64,000 bases of DNA from Lacimicrobium alkaliphilum (GTDB taxonomy: Bacteria; Pseudomonadota; Gammaproteobacteria; Enterobacterales; Alteromonadaceae). The DNA lies in NCBI RefSeq assembly GCF_002591895.1, contig NZ_NISX01000009.1:62001-126000 (forward strand). Reading direction: 5' to 3'. The translations under genes and the position numbers were made by a program. Below the pieces are notes generated by a model. The model worked only from the letters and a program-made list of their open reading frames with translations, searched no databases and was not told where the DNA came from. Positions 10,626-18,883 of this stretch are shown in pieces (the first letter of the stretch is position 1; each line of letters begins with the position of its first letter).

Positions 10626-11069
10626 AAATGAATTTGCCGGAAGATTGTGCAAAAAGAATTACAACCTGACGCAGACTGGCTGGCATCATTAGCAGAGCTT
10701 TTGCAGTGGCCGGTTATGCTCTGCGATGGCTGGCTATAGTATCAACTATTAGTTACTCCAGCTCCTGAGTACTTCGCCAAAGATGGACCTCAGACTTTGA
10801 GAGCAATATCATTAATAAATAGCTTTGAGCTGCATGCACCGGTCGAAAACGGCCTTGAAAAATGGCTGAAATGACTGACCGTTTTTACCGAAATACGCAA
10901 CAAAACACTAAATTAACAAGGACATATGCTATTTAAGTAACTAGTATGAAGTTAGTTATCAGTTTTTTCGACTCGCTAACGTTTCATTGATGAACGTAAA
11001 ACGTTGGCTGATACGAAGAGTTAGAAAACATACTAATGTGCCCCTATTTGCCTGAAGAGGATCCGATAA
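10626..11069. other. Intergenic stretch between metA and the chemoreceptor gene
   Basis: Mostly without recognisable content. A 30-codon open frame starts with GTG at 10647 and ends at 10739 (contains WLASLAELLQWPVMLCDGWL); it could be a small gene or gene remnant and is not claimed. Near the end the ribosome site AGAGGAT stands 7 bases before the chemoreceptor ATG. Confidence 0.35.
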
Positions 11070-12710
11070 ATGAAGTTCATAAAAAACATCTCTATAAGTG
11101 CTCGATTGTGGGGGATCATCACCATAGCTATTCTTGGAATCCTGGCAATGGTGGTATTCATGCTGATCAGCCTGCGAGCACAGCTTATTCAAGGAGAGAT
11201 GAAAAAGCTGGATGCAATCAATGATGTTGCAATGGGCTTTGTGGATGCCGCCTATAGAGAGTATCAAAAAGGCGCACTAAGCAAACAAGAGGCGATGCAG
11301 CATGCAATTGATAAACTAGAACAGATCCGTTATGAAGGAAGCGAGTATATTTTTGTCTATGGGCGAGACGGCATGCTGATAATGGACCCGTCTTTGCCTA
11401 CTAAAGATCGGTTCAAAGCCAATTTTTATGATTTTGAGGATCCTGAAGGCACTCCCCTATTCCAACATATGATTGAGCGTACCCAAGACAGTAAACGCGC
11501 TACCGTTAATTACGTTTGGGAACTCCCGGACAGCTCAAAAATAGCCCCGAAAATGTCTCGTGTTGTAGCTTTTGATCAGTGGAACTGGATTATTGGCACG
11601 GGCGTGTACATGAATCATGTGTCTGACCAGGTGTGGAGTCTCTTCTGGCGTATCTCAGGGCTGATTTTGCTTTTCTCAATACCTGTGCTGATTTTGTTTT
11701 TTGTCATTGTCAACAGCGTTGTTACTCCTCTGAAAGCCTCTATTGCCGCGATGAAGAACATTGCCGATGGTGATGGTGACCTGACCCGAAGGCTGAAGGT
11801 TGATGGTAAAGATGAGCTTGCTCAACTTGCTCAGGCTTTTAATGCTTTTGCTAATCAGGTACGTGACTTAGTAGAGCAAGTCAGCGGTTCAACCACAACG
11901 ATGAACCAATCGGTGCTTCAACTTAATGGCATTATGAAAGAGTCAGAGACCGGTGTTGACAGGCAACAACAGGAAACCGATCAGGTTGCAACAGCCATGA
12001 ATCAGATGACTGCAACGGCCCAGGAAGTGGCCTCGAGTGCCAGTAAAGCATCTAACGCCGCAGGTCAGGCAGAGCACCAGGTCGTTGACTCAAAGAATGT
12101 TTTGAATAAAGCAATTGAAGTGATCGGAGGCCTATCGGAACAAGTGAGCGAAGGCGTCATTGTTATCGAGAATCTAGGTAAGGATTCCGAAAATATTGGC
12201 AGTGTACTAGATGTGATTCGTGGCATCGCGGAGCAGACAAATCTACTCGCTTTAAACGCTGCGATCGAAGCTGCCCGGGCTGGTGAGGCTGGTCGCGGTT
12301 TTGCAGTGGTTGCCGATGAAGTACGGACTTTGGCCAGTCGAACCCAGAAGAGTACACAAGAGATTCAGGCGATGATTGAAAGCTTGCAGCAAAGAGCCCA
12401 GAAGGCTGTGACCGTTATCGACGCCATAAGTGAAAGGAGCCTGGCGACGGTTGGAGAAGCACGCCTGGTTGACGAGGCTCTGGTCAGTATTGAACAGGCA
12501 GTAAATACCATAAACAGTATGAATGCTCAGATTGCAAGTGCAGCAGAAGAACAAACCAGTGTGTCTGAAACAATCAACCAGAATATCTTTCAGATTGCAG
12601 AGATTACTGAGCAAACCAGTCAAGGGACTCGCCAGGCCAGCGATGCGACTCAAAAATTGACAGAACTAGCGGCTCAACTTGATGGTTTAGTTAAAGATTA
12701 TAAGTACTAG
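11070..12710 (+). CDS. Methyl-accepting chemotaxis protein with single Cache sensor
   Basis: Inner-membrane chemoreceptor of 546 residues. Order: cytoplasmic tail, TM1 about residues 14-35, periplasmic sCache domain ([32 protein letters not shown]-like [13 protein letters not shown]), TM2 about 190-212, HAMP ([20 protein letters not shown]), then the coiled-coil signalling domain with the conserved hairpin [20 protein letters not shown] near residues 385-410. No C-terminal NWETF-type pentapeptide is present, so it would not tether CheR/CheB. Small carboxylates are a common ligand class for this sensor type, but the ligand is unknown here. The next gene shares the sensor region. Confidence 0.93.
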   Translation: MKFIKNISISARLWGIITIAILGILAMVVFMLISLRAQLIQGEMKKLDAINDVAMGFVDAAYREYQKGALSKQEAMQHAIDKLEQIRYEGSEYIFVYGRDGMLIMDPSLPTKDRFKANFYDFEDPEGTPLFQHMIERTQDSKRATVNYVWELPDSSKIAPKMSRVVAFDQWNWIIGTGVYMNHVSDQVWSLFWRISGLILLFSIPVLILFFVIVNSVVTPLKASIAAMKNIADGDGDLTRRLKVDGKDELAQLAQAFNAFANQVRDLVEQVSGSTTTMNQSVLQLNGIMKESETGVDRQQQETDQVATAMNQMTATAQEVASSASKASNAAGQAEHQVVDSKNVLNKAIEVIGGLSEQVSEGVIVIENLGKDSENIGSVLDVIRGIAEQTNLLALNAAIEAARAGEAGRGFAVVADEVRTLASRTQKSTQEIQAMIESLQQRAQKAVTVIDAISERSLATVGEARLVDEALVSIEQAVNTINSMNAQIASAAEEQTSVSETINQNIFQIAEITEQTSQGTRQASDATQKLTELAAQLDGLVKDYKY

Positions 12711-12919
12711 TCAAGTTGAGCCGACTAGTCTTTTTATTAGAGCCCAAGTTCAGATAGACAATGTGGTTGGCAGGTGAAAAGCAAACTTTCGCGGGAATCG
12801 AAAGTGTGTTGAAAAACACTGATGTTATTAACTGATAAGAAAGCTGTTCCCGTTAATTTGTTCGAAAGTTCTGGTTAGCTTCAGCTTGTAAGTCTGTAGT
12901 GCAGAAGAGGGTTCAAAAA

Positions 12920-14485
12920 ATGAGCAGTGCTCGCAAACTTTCTATAAGCAAGAGATTGTGGTTTTTGCTCGCCTCGACAGGCTTGGGTATTGTAGCCATG
13001 CTGGTGTTTTTATTTTTTAACATGTGGAGTGAACTGAATGAAAGTGAAAGGAAGAAGCTAGATGCAATAAATGATGTTGCTTTAGGATTTGTGTCTGACG
13101 CATACCATAAATATCAAAACAAAGAGCTCAGTGAGCAGGAAGCTAAGCTGTATGCTATAGCCAGACTTGATCAGATCCGTTACGAAGGTAATGAGTATAT
13201 TTTCGTATACCGGCGTGATGGTATGTTGATCATGGATCCTTCATTGCCAGATGAGGAACGTTTCAAAGTCAATTATTATGATTTTAAAGATCCTGAAGGT
13301 ACCCCCCTGTTTCAACATATGAATGAGCGTACCAAGGATAGCAAGCGCGCTACAGTCACCTATGTGTGGGAACTTCCTGATAGCCTTCCCATGATAGAAA
13401 ACACCTTGCCTGCACCAAAAATGTCCCGGGTTATAGTCTTTGAGCCGTGGAATTGGATTATTGGCACGGGAGTTTATATGACTCATGTGACCGAGAAGTT
13501 ATGGAGTGGTTTCTGGCGGCTTTCAGGCTTGTTTCTGCTTTTCTCAATACCGATATTAGTCTTGTTTTTGATCATATATAAACGAAGACTGGAAATCAGT
13601 GAGCAAAAGCAGAAAATTGAAGAAATCGACTATCAGAACGCGATTCTTGAGAAACGGGTAATGAAGCGAACAGAAGAACTATCATCGGCGCTAAAACACC
13701 TTGAGCAAGCGAAGGATGAATTAGTGCAGAGCGAAAAGTTGTCCTCGTTGGGCACTCTAGTCTCTGGCGTCGCTCATGAGCTGAACACACCAATAGGAAA
13801 CGCGCTGACATCCTCGACTGTAATACTAGAGGCAGAAAACCGTTTCTCTGAGATGGTCGCTAGAAAAATCACCCGAAAGGACCTAGATGACTTTGTCAGG
13901 CGTGTCCGTGAGGGGGGGCAAATTATAGAGCGTAACATGTCCAAAGCTGCTGAATTGATAGTTGCTTTTAAACAACTGGCAGTAGATCAGACAAGCGCCC
14001 ATAGGCGCGAATTTTACCTCAGCGAGATAGTGGAAGAAGTAAACCTCTCAATACGCCCAACACTGCGACGCAGCTCCTGCAATCTTGAAATAGATGTACC
14101 GGAGGACCTGCACCTTGACAGTTACCCTGGACCACTTTCTCAGGTGCTGATAAATCTTATCAGCAATGCAGTTATACATGCGTTTAAAGAGGATGAAGAT
14201 AAAAGTATCCGGATCGTCGCTACCAATGAGCCAGATGGCTGGATTTCATTGAGTGTAATTGATGAAGGTTACGGTATTCCACCTGAGTTGCAAAAGCAAA
14301 TTTTTGATCCATTTTATACCACTAGATTAGGCCAGGGAGGGTCCGGCCTGGGTTTGCATATAACGTTCAACATAGTAACTGGAATACTTGGAGGTAGTAT
14401 TGATGTTAACAGTGAGCCGGGAAAGGGCAGTTGTTTTACCGCAAAAATACCCACAAGCAGTCCTTGCCCAAATAGCTGTTCCTGA
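12920..14485 (+). CDS. Sensor histidine kinase with single Cache sensor
   Basis: Membrane histidine kinase of 521 residues from the ATG at 12920, eight bases after AGAGG; a GTG at 12899 is less likely. TM1 near residues 15-37, a periplasmic sCache domain almost identical in its motifs to that of the preceding chemoreceptor ([35 protein letters not shown]), TM2, a coiled coil (residues ~225-280), then H-box SGVAHELNTPIGN (His about 286), N-box ISNAVIHAF, G1 DEGYGIP, F-box FDPFYTT and G2 GGSGLGL. No HAMP, receiver or partner response regulator gene adjoins it. The DxxG-type ATPase boxes look intact. Confidence 0.92.
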   Translation: MSSARKLSISKRLWFLLASTGLGIVAMLVFLFFNMWSELNESERKKLDAINDVALGFVSDAYHKYQNKELSEQEAKLYAIARLDQIRYEGNEYIFVYRRDGMLIMDPSLPDEERFKVNYYDFKDPEGTPLFQHMNERTKDSKRATVTYVWELPDSLPMIENTLPAPKMSRVIVFEPWNWIIGTGVYMTHVTEKLWSGFWRLSGLFLLFSIPILVLFLIIYKRRLEISEQKQKIEEIDYQNAILEKRVMKRTEELSSALKHLEQAKDELVQSEKLSSLGTLVSGVAHELNTPIGNALTSSTVILEAENRFSEMVARKITRKDLDDFVRRVREGGQIIERNMSKAAELIVAFKQLAVDQTSAHRREFYLSEIVEEVNLSIRPTLRRSSCNLEIDVPEDLHLDSYPGPLSQVLINLISNAVIHAFKEDEDKSIRIVATNEPDGWISLSVIDEGYGIPPELQKQIFDPFYTTRLGQGGSGLGLHITFNIVTGILGGSIDVNSEPGKGSCFTAKIPTSSPCPNSCS

Positions 14486-14961
14486 CTATCGATTACCCAA
14501 GGAAGGGAACTCAGTGTGATTTCTGCGATCAGATCAATCGCCAAAAAGAAATCATCGAGAACCACACTGATTATGAGCAGAATAACATCAATCGACAGAA
14601 CCGAGCGACGCCGTTTACAAAAAAAATGTTCAAGGGAGTTCAGATCAGCGTCTTAGCCGCAGAGCCAACGCTATCTTATTGACTAGTCTGGGCTACAGTC
14701 GGCGCAGGACCACCATCCTGACAGTCTGTAATACTATTTAAAAATACTGATAAAATCATAAATATCAATTATTTAAATCTCACTTTCTGCGTCACAACAA
14801 CGCAAAAATCTCAGTTTGAATGACACAAAATGCATACTCGGATCTCAGTATTAGTGTCACATCCCTTTAGAGGCGCGGTTGTCAGATCTCATTTTTAATG
14901 TCACTGTACAATTTTCACGTACATTATCTGTTTATCCCATCAAGCAGGGTCTTGATTGATT
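14486..14961. other. Intergenic stretch at the island's left border
   Basis: No intact gene. Just after the kinase there is an imperfect hairpin (CAGTGTGATTTCT at 14512-14524 against AGAAATC and CACACTG, ending 14569) inside a frame without start codon that reads CDFCDQINRQKEIIENH; this may be debris of a lost gene. Its right half holds the IS21-end-like repeats listed separately. Confidence 0.4.
14775..14925 (-). mobile_element. IS21-family end-like iterated repeats (remnant)
   Basis: Four imperfect iterations of a 20-bp motif of the form TCTCA-TTT-N-AATGTCAC occur at roughly 14778, 14812, 14842 and 14900, closing with TGTCACTGTACA. Read on the minus strand the block starts TGTACAGTGACATTAAAAAT, which resembles the multi-site ends of IS21-family elements where transposase binds. 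No istA/istB gene is near, so it would be a solo end. An array of regulator sites is the alternative. Confidence 0.35.
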
Positions 14962-15249
14962 ATGAGTGCAGCCACAGATACCAAACAAGAGCGAATTAAT
15001 CTTCGCCTGAAACACAGTGCCAAAAACGCGCTAGAGCGTGCCGCGAGCTTTGAAGGAAAAACTGTCAGCAATTTTATTCTGACCAGTGCCCTGGCACAGG
15101 CCGAAGAAACCATCAGAGAACACGAGATGATGCGTTTGAATCAACAAGACTCCGAGGCCTTTTACGATGCACTGGCGAAGCCTGTTCGCTTTAACAAAAA
15201 GCTGATTGACGCCATTGAAGAACATGAGCAGCGTGTCTGTGGAGAATGA
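14962..15249 (+). CDS. tacA: DUF1778 antitoxin (TacA-type)
   Basis: 95-residue ribbon-helix-helix antitoxin: RINLRLKHSAKNALERAASFEGKT is the DNA-binding part, and the C-terminal half (residues ~60-95) would wrap the acetyltransferase toxin. An in-frame TTG at 14956 has better spacing to a GCAGGG ribosome site, so the true start may be two codons earlier. The stop overlaps the toxin start by 4 bp (ATGA), a typical translationally coupled TA arrangement. It probably autoregulates the pair. Confidence 0.85.
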   Translation: MSAATDTKQERINLRLKHSAKNALERAASFEGKTVSNFILTSALAQAEETIREHEMMRLNQQDSEAFYDALAKPVRFNKKLIDAIEEHEQRVCGE

Positions 15250-15746
15250 ATGACCATACAAAGCTGCTCATAAGGCCACTGCAAAAAAATCACAACAGGA
15301 CAGGATTTCATTGTGGCGACCCCTCACTGGATAACTATATTCAGAAACAGGCCCGCCAGGACATTAAACGCCATATCAGCAGAGTCTTCGTCGCAACAAC
15401 AGTGTCTCAGCCGGATACTATTGTGGGCTACTATACCCTCTCAACCCTGTCTGTTGAATTAAGCCAGTTGCCTGCAAATCTCGCTCACAAACTCCCCCGC
15501 CACCCTGTTCCTGCTGCTCTTCTGGGCAGATTAGCGGTCAATAAAGCGGCCCAACGTCATGGTGTGGGTAAAATGCTGCTGGTGGATGCCATCACGCGAA
15601 CCCTGGCCATCAGCAATGAAATTGCCATTTATGCAATGGTTGTCGACGCCATTGATCAGCAGGCGCAGGCGTTTTATCAGCAATTCGGCATCTCGCCTCT
15701 GAGTTCAAACGCCCGGCGCTTATTCCTGCCACTTAAGTCCTTATGA
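15246..15746 (+). CDS. tacT: GNAT-family toxin (TacT-type)
   Basis: 166-residue acetyltransferase of the toxin class that acetylates the amino group of charged aminoacyl-tRNAs and so blocks translation. Seen are FHCGDPSLDNYIQKQARQD near residue 20, VGYYTLSTLSVELSQLP, the acetyl-CoA loop GRLAVNKAAQRHGVGKMLL near residues 95-115 and the C-terminal AFYQQFGISPLSSNARRLFL. All fit TacT/AtaT-like proteins paired with DUF1778 antitoxins. Which tRNA it attacks cannot be told. Confidence 0.88.
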   Translation: MNDHTKLLIRPLQKNHNRTGFHCGDPSLDNYIQKQARQDIKRHISRVFVATTVSQPDTIVGYYTLSTLSVELSQLPANLAHKLPRHPVPAALLGRLAVNKAAQRHGVGKMLLVDAITRTLAISNEIAIYAMVVDAIDQQAQAFYQQFGISPLSSNARRLFLPLKSL

Positions 15747-15890
15747 ATAGCAGACGTTTCACACAGTAAACCCGATGTCTCACGTAGCACGGAGAGATAT
15801 TTTTGTCGCACCTCATCGCTGTATGATATAACGACATTTGTGATACAATGTACAACATAAATACCCAAATGAAATACAAAAGGTGTGCTA

Positions 15891-16154
15891 ATGAAAAGTG
15901 AGATGCTCAGTACCCGAATTGATCATGATACTAAAGTGGAGTTCACCACAATATGCGATCAAGTGGGCTTAAGCCCGTCTCAGGCCATCAAGCTTTTTGC
16001 CCGCGCCGTGATTAACCATGGTGGCATTCCTTTTGAGCTGAAAGTTCGCCAGCCCAATGTCACCACTCAGGCCGCAATGAAGCAGCTTGCTGAAGGGCAT
16101 GGACATAAAGCAGAATCTGTTGAAAGTATGATGACTGATCTCGAACAAGGCTAG
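15891..16154 (+). CDS. RelB/DinJ-family antitoxin
   Basis: 87 residues from the ATG at 15891, seven bases after AAAAGG; an upstream GTG is unlikely. N-terminal ribbon-helix-helix (MLSTRIDHDTKVEFTTICDQVGLSPSQAIKLF) with the DinJ-like GLSPSQAI turn, and a C-terminal acidic toxin-binding part ending MMTDLEQG. The motif TTGT-GAT-ACAA at 15838-15848 upstream is a candidate operator. The toxin gene follows after 7 bp. Confidence 0.87.
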   Translation: MKSEMLSTRIDHDTKVEFTTICDQVGLSPSQAIKLFARAVINHGGIPFELKVRQPNVTTQAAMKQLAEGHGHKAESVESMMTDLEQG

Positions 16155-16161
16155 CAGCTTT

Positions 16162-16431
16162 ATGTATCGCCTTGAGTACTCTTCGCAATTTAAAAAGGAT
16201 TTCAAAAAAGTCATCAAAATGCCAATTTCTGATGTGCTTGAAGTAGGCAATGTGATCAAAACGCTTCAGCGAGGAGAGGCTCTCCATACCAGGTATAAAG
16301 ATCATCCCCTGACCGGCAACTGGCATGAATTCAGAGATTGTCATATAAAACCGGATTTGGTACTGATATACCGAATAGATCAGAATCGGCTACAGCTTGC
16401 CAGAATTGGCTCCCACAGTGATCTGTTCTGA
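16162..16431 (+). CDS. yafQ: YafQ-family mRNA interferase toxin
   Basis: 89-residue RelE-fold toxin that cleaves mRNA on the ribosome. It has YSSQFKKDFKKVIK at the N-terminus, HPLTGNWHEFRDCHIKPDLVL near residues 48-68 with the histidine/aspartate residues used for catalysis in YafQ, and ends in LARIGSHSDLF. Full length for the family. It follows a DinJ-like antitoxin, the standard dinJ-yafQ order. Confidence 0.9.
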   Translation: MYRLEYSSQFKKDFKKVIKMPISDVLEVGNVIKTLQRGEALHTRYKDHPLTGNWHEFRDCHIKPDLVLIYRIDQNRLQLARIGSHSDLF

Positions 16432-16566
16432 ACTTCACGACCAATCCCCTGCTCTGCCCGCCGAATAACACAAAAACCCCTTTCACAACCCGCAGCCATT
16501 GGGTAAGGTGGATAAAACACTAATAATAATGCTGCCACCAAAGAGCAGCTCAAAAAGGATAAGCCT

Positions 16567-17427
16567 GTGCAGGAGCATAATGGCAACACCAGGGAAAAAC
16601 ACCTGTGGCTGATTGAACTGCTGGCCTGGTGGCAGGGCCATGTTAACAGCAGTGATCTGCGCGACACCTTCCGCTTCAGCCGCCAGCAGGCGCAAAAATA
16701 TATCGACCAGTATAAAACCCGCTATCCTGCCAATCTTTATTACGACACTCACCAAAAAGCCTTTTTGCCGGGCAGGAATTTTCAGCAACACTTAATCAGC
16801 GGCGATGTCAGTGAGTACCTTGACTGGCTGAACCAGAGCGGCAACACAGACAACATCACCACCGCCAACCCCACCAACACCCCACTGACCAACGCCAGCC
16901 TGAGTCTGCCAAAACGCCAGGTGGCGCCAAAAATCATGCGCGCCCTGATCAGCGCCATGCAAAAGAGACAGCGGGTAGAGATCGGTTATGTGTCGATGAG
17001 TACGCCGGATGATATCGGCCGGGTAATTCAGCCTCATACCTTTGTTAAAACCGGTTTGCGCTGGCACCTGCGCGCTTATGATGAAACCCACAACGCATTC
17101 CGCGATTTCGTACTGAGCCGCTTTCGCGGCGAGCCTGAACTCTCCGGCCCCGCCACTCACAGCCAGCAGGATGACCCCGGCTGGAATACCCAGGTAGAAC
17201 TGATTTTTAAACCGGACCCCAGACTTAAGCCTGCACAGCAGCAAATCATCGAGCAGGATTACCAGATGCAAAACGGCTGCCTGACCCTCACCACCCGCGC
17301 CGCGCTGGCTCAGTACCTGTTACAGGAAATGCAGATCAACCCCAAATTTCTGGCAGGCAGCCCCGAGGCCCAACAACTGATACTAGACAACTTAAGCGAC
17401 ATAAAACCCTGGCTGTTTGACAACTGA
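16567..17427 (+). CDS. WYL-domain transcriptional regulator, CapW/BrxR-like
   Basis: 286 residues from the GTG at 16567 (AAGGA eight bases before). N-terminal winged helix (LIELLAWWQGHVNSSDLRDTFRFSRQQAQKYIDQY), linker rich in Thr/Asn, WYL-like ligand domain (residues ~125-195, VEIGYVSMSTPD and LRWHLRAYDETHNAFRDFVLSR), and a C-terminal WCX-type segment (LTTRAALAQYLLQEMQINPK). This is the layout of CapW and BrxR, repressors that control CBASS, BREX and other defence genes in response to an unknown nucleic-acid-type signal. No CBASS or BREX genes follow; the next genes are a RhuM-Fic gene and cas3. The regulated target here is unknown. Confidence 0.8.
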   Translation: MQEHNGNTREKHLWLIELLAWWQGHVNSSDLRDTFRFSRQQAQKYIDQYKTRYPANLYYDTHQKAFLPGRNFQQHLISGDVSEYLDWLNQSGNTDNITTANPTNTPLTNASLSLPKRQVAPKIMRALISAMQKRQRVEIGYVSMSTPDDIGRVIQPHTFVKTGLRWHLRAYDETHNAFRDFVLSRFRGEPELSGPATHSQQDDPGWNTQVELIFKPDPRLKPAQQQIIEQDYQMQNGCLTLTTRAALAQYLLQEMQINPKFLAGSPEAQQLILDNLSDIKPWLFDN

Positions 17428-17456
17428 TGAACACAACAATCACCTGCCAGCACAAA

Positions 17457-17540
17457 GCCGCAGGTTGCGGCTGTAGATTGGGCTACAGGTTGCGGCTGTA
17501 AATTGGGCTACAGGTTGGGCTGTAGGTTGGGCTGTAGGTT
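17457..17540. repeat. Short tandem repeats
   Basis: Two copies of a ~32-bp unit (CAGGTTGCGGCTGTA followed by ATTGGGCTA) run into three copies of a 12-bp unit built on GGTTGGGCTGTA. Likely slippage products grown from the end of the longer direct repeat that starts here. Confidence 0.6.
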
Positions 17541-17624
17541 GGGCTTCAGCCCAACAACAAAAGCGACAACCCTTAAAGACAGAAACCTGCCAACAAAGTT
17601 AACTGGTTTTATTTCAGGGATTGC
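17524..17624. repeat. Direct repeat, left copy, upstream of the RhuM-Fic gene
   Basis: About 100 bp nearly identical to 18400-18504: both have the hairpin GTTGGGC-TTCA-GCCCAAC, then AGCGACAACCCTTAAAG, AGAAACCTGCCAACAAAGTT and AACTGGTTTTATTTCAGGGA. The right copy is three bases longer in its CAA run. The copies bracket 776 bp that hold one gene. Confidence 0.8.
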
Positions 17625-17692
17625 AGGCAGACAAATGAAGGGCAACACTGTTAACAGACAAAGCCTGAACGGAGTCTGGGAGGAATAACCGA

Positions 17693-18349
17693 ATGAGCGA
17701 ACAACAGATTGAGATATTTGAAAGCAAGGATGGGCAGGCCAGCATCGAAGTGCGCTTCGATGGCGAAAGCCTGTGGCTGAGTCAGGCGCAAATGGCGGAG
17801 CTTTTCGGTAAAGACTTGCGGACCATCAACGAACACATCAAGAATATATTTAAAGAACAAGAACTTATACCATCACAGGCAACTATCCGGAAATTCCGGA
17901 TAGTTCGCCAGGAAGGTAAAAGACGGGTACAACGGGAAATAGACCATTATAATCTGGATATGGCCATATCCGTTGGCTACCGCGTTAACTCAAAAAAGGG
18001 TACCCAGTTCCGCATATGGGCTACCCAACGCCTGCGCGAATATCTTGAAAAGGGCTACAGCCTTAACCAGACAGTATTCGGCGCCCCCGCCTACCCGACC
18101 ATAGAGAGTAAAGCCGCTCATCTGCTGTATTTTATAGTGAAGAATCATCCTTTTACCGATGGCAACAAACGCAGTGGTGCGTTTTTATTTGTGGACTTTC
18201 TGCAGCGCAACAACCGGTTAATCAATACCAATAATCAGCCCTGCATTAACGACACGGGTCTGGCCGCCCTGACACTGTTAGTGGCTGAGTCAAAAGCCGA
18301 ACAAAAAGAAACCATGATCAACTTGATAATGAATATGCTGGCTTCGTGA
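17693..18349 (+). CDS. RhuM-type protein fused to a Fic/Doc domain, internally shortened
   Basis: 218 residues. Residues 1-120 are a RhuM-like N-terminus (LWLSQAQMAELFGKDLRTINEHIKNIF, VGYRVNSKKGTQFRIWATQRLREYLEKGYSLNQ); residues ~130-218 are a Fic/Doc-type domain with PAYPTIESKAAHLLYFIVK and the active-site motif HPFTDGNKRSGAFLF. Family members are usually ~330 residues with a helical stretch between these parts; here the two join directly at SLNQ-TVFGAPAYPTIE, which suggests an in-frame internal deletion. Fic domains transfer AMP or phosphate to targets and act as toxins; RhuM function is unknown. The start ATG lies 69 bp after the left direct repeat. Confidence 0.8.
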   Translation: MSEQQIEIFESKDGQASIEVRFDGESLWLSQAQMAELFGKDLRTINEHIKNIFKEQELIPSQATIRKFRIVRQEGKRRVQREIDHYNLDMAISVGYRVNSKKGTQFRIWATQRLREYLEKGYSLNQTVFGAPAYPTIESKAAHLLYFIVKNHPFTDGNKRSGAFLFVDFLQRNNRLINTNNQPCINDTGLAALTLLVAESKAEQKETMINLIMNMLAS

Positions 18350-18399
18350 TGGCCGATATATCACCGATACGGGAAGCACCACCCTGTAGCTTGGGCTTC

Positions 18400-18504
18400 A
18401 GGTTGGGCTGTAGGTTGGGCTTCAGCCCAACAACAACAACAGCGACAACCCTTAAAGGCAGAAACCTGCCAACAAAGTTAACTGGTTTTATTTCAGGGAT
18501 TGCC
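18400..18504. repeat. Direct repeat, right copy, downstream of the RhuM-Fic gene
   Basis: Partner of 17524-17624 in the same orientation. Its end abuts the first possible start codon of the following zinc-knuckle gene, so both flanked genes begin just behind a copy of this repeat. Confidence 0.8.
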
Positions 18505-18871
18505 AGACAACATGCAAACGCCAACACTGACAAAACACAACGACGAGACTGACAGGCAGCACATGGCCCGCAAACAACAGGAAAAATGGGTTTACCAGCG
18601 CAAACCACTCAAATGCCCCAGGTGCGGCGCAAAGCAGATCGCCAAATACCTGTATGGCATGGTGGATTACCCCGGCATAGAACAGGATCTCGCAGAAGGG
18701 AAAATCGCCATCGGCGGCTGTGACATAACCAGCGCGCACGAAGGCTAATTCGCAAGAGCCTGGTGTTGTACTGGGTGTGGAGTGGATTTGTTTAGCTGGG
18801 AAACAAATATTTCTGGCAATACGATACTGGATTTCAAGCCCTTTGATGCAAATAAGCACAATATAGCTTAG
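18500..18871 (+). pseudogene. Small zinc-knuckle protein gene, broken by a stop codon
   Basis: Frame with LKCPRCGAKQIAKYLYGMVDY and IAIGGCDIT, ending in TAA at 18746-18748. The same frame continues past the TAA with WCCTGCGVDLFSWETN to a TAG at 18869. CxxC...GGC...WxCxxCG is the make-up of a common family of very small zinc-binding proteins, so the second knuckle appears cut off by a nonsense change. Likely start is ATG at 18563 (MARKQQEKW). If expressed, only the first half is made. It precedes cas3 by 12 bp. Function unknown. Confidence 0.55.
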
Positions 18872-18883
18872 TGGTTAATAGAC

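Noticed and set aside
11046-11070. CCGATAA directly before the chemoreceptor ATG as a sigma-28 -10 box
   Set aside because: It would place the transcription start inside the gene and no matching -35 box is present; AGAGGAT here is better read as the ribosome site.
10959-11267. 102-codon minus-strand frame over the chemoreceptor start
   Set aside because: Overlaps the ribosome site and first TM helix of the chemoreceptor; no family features.
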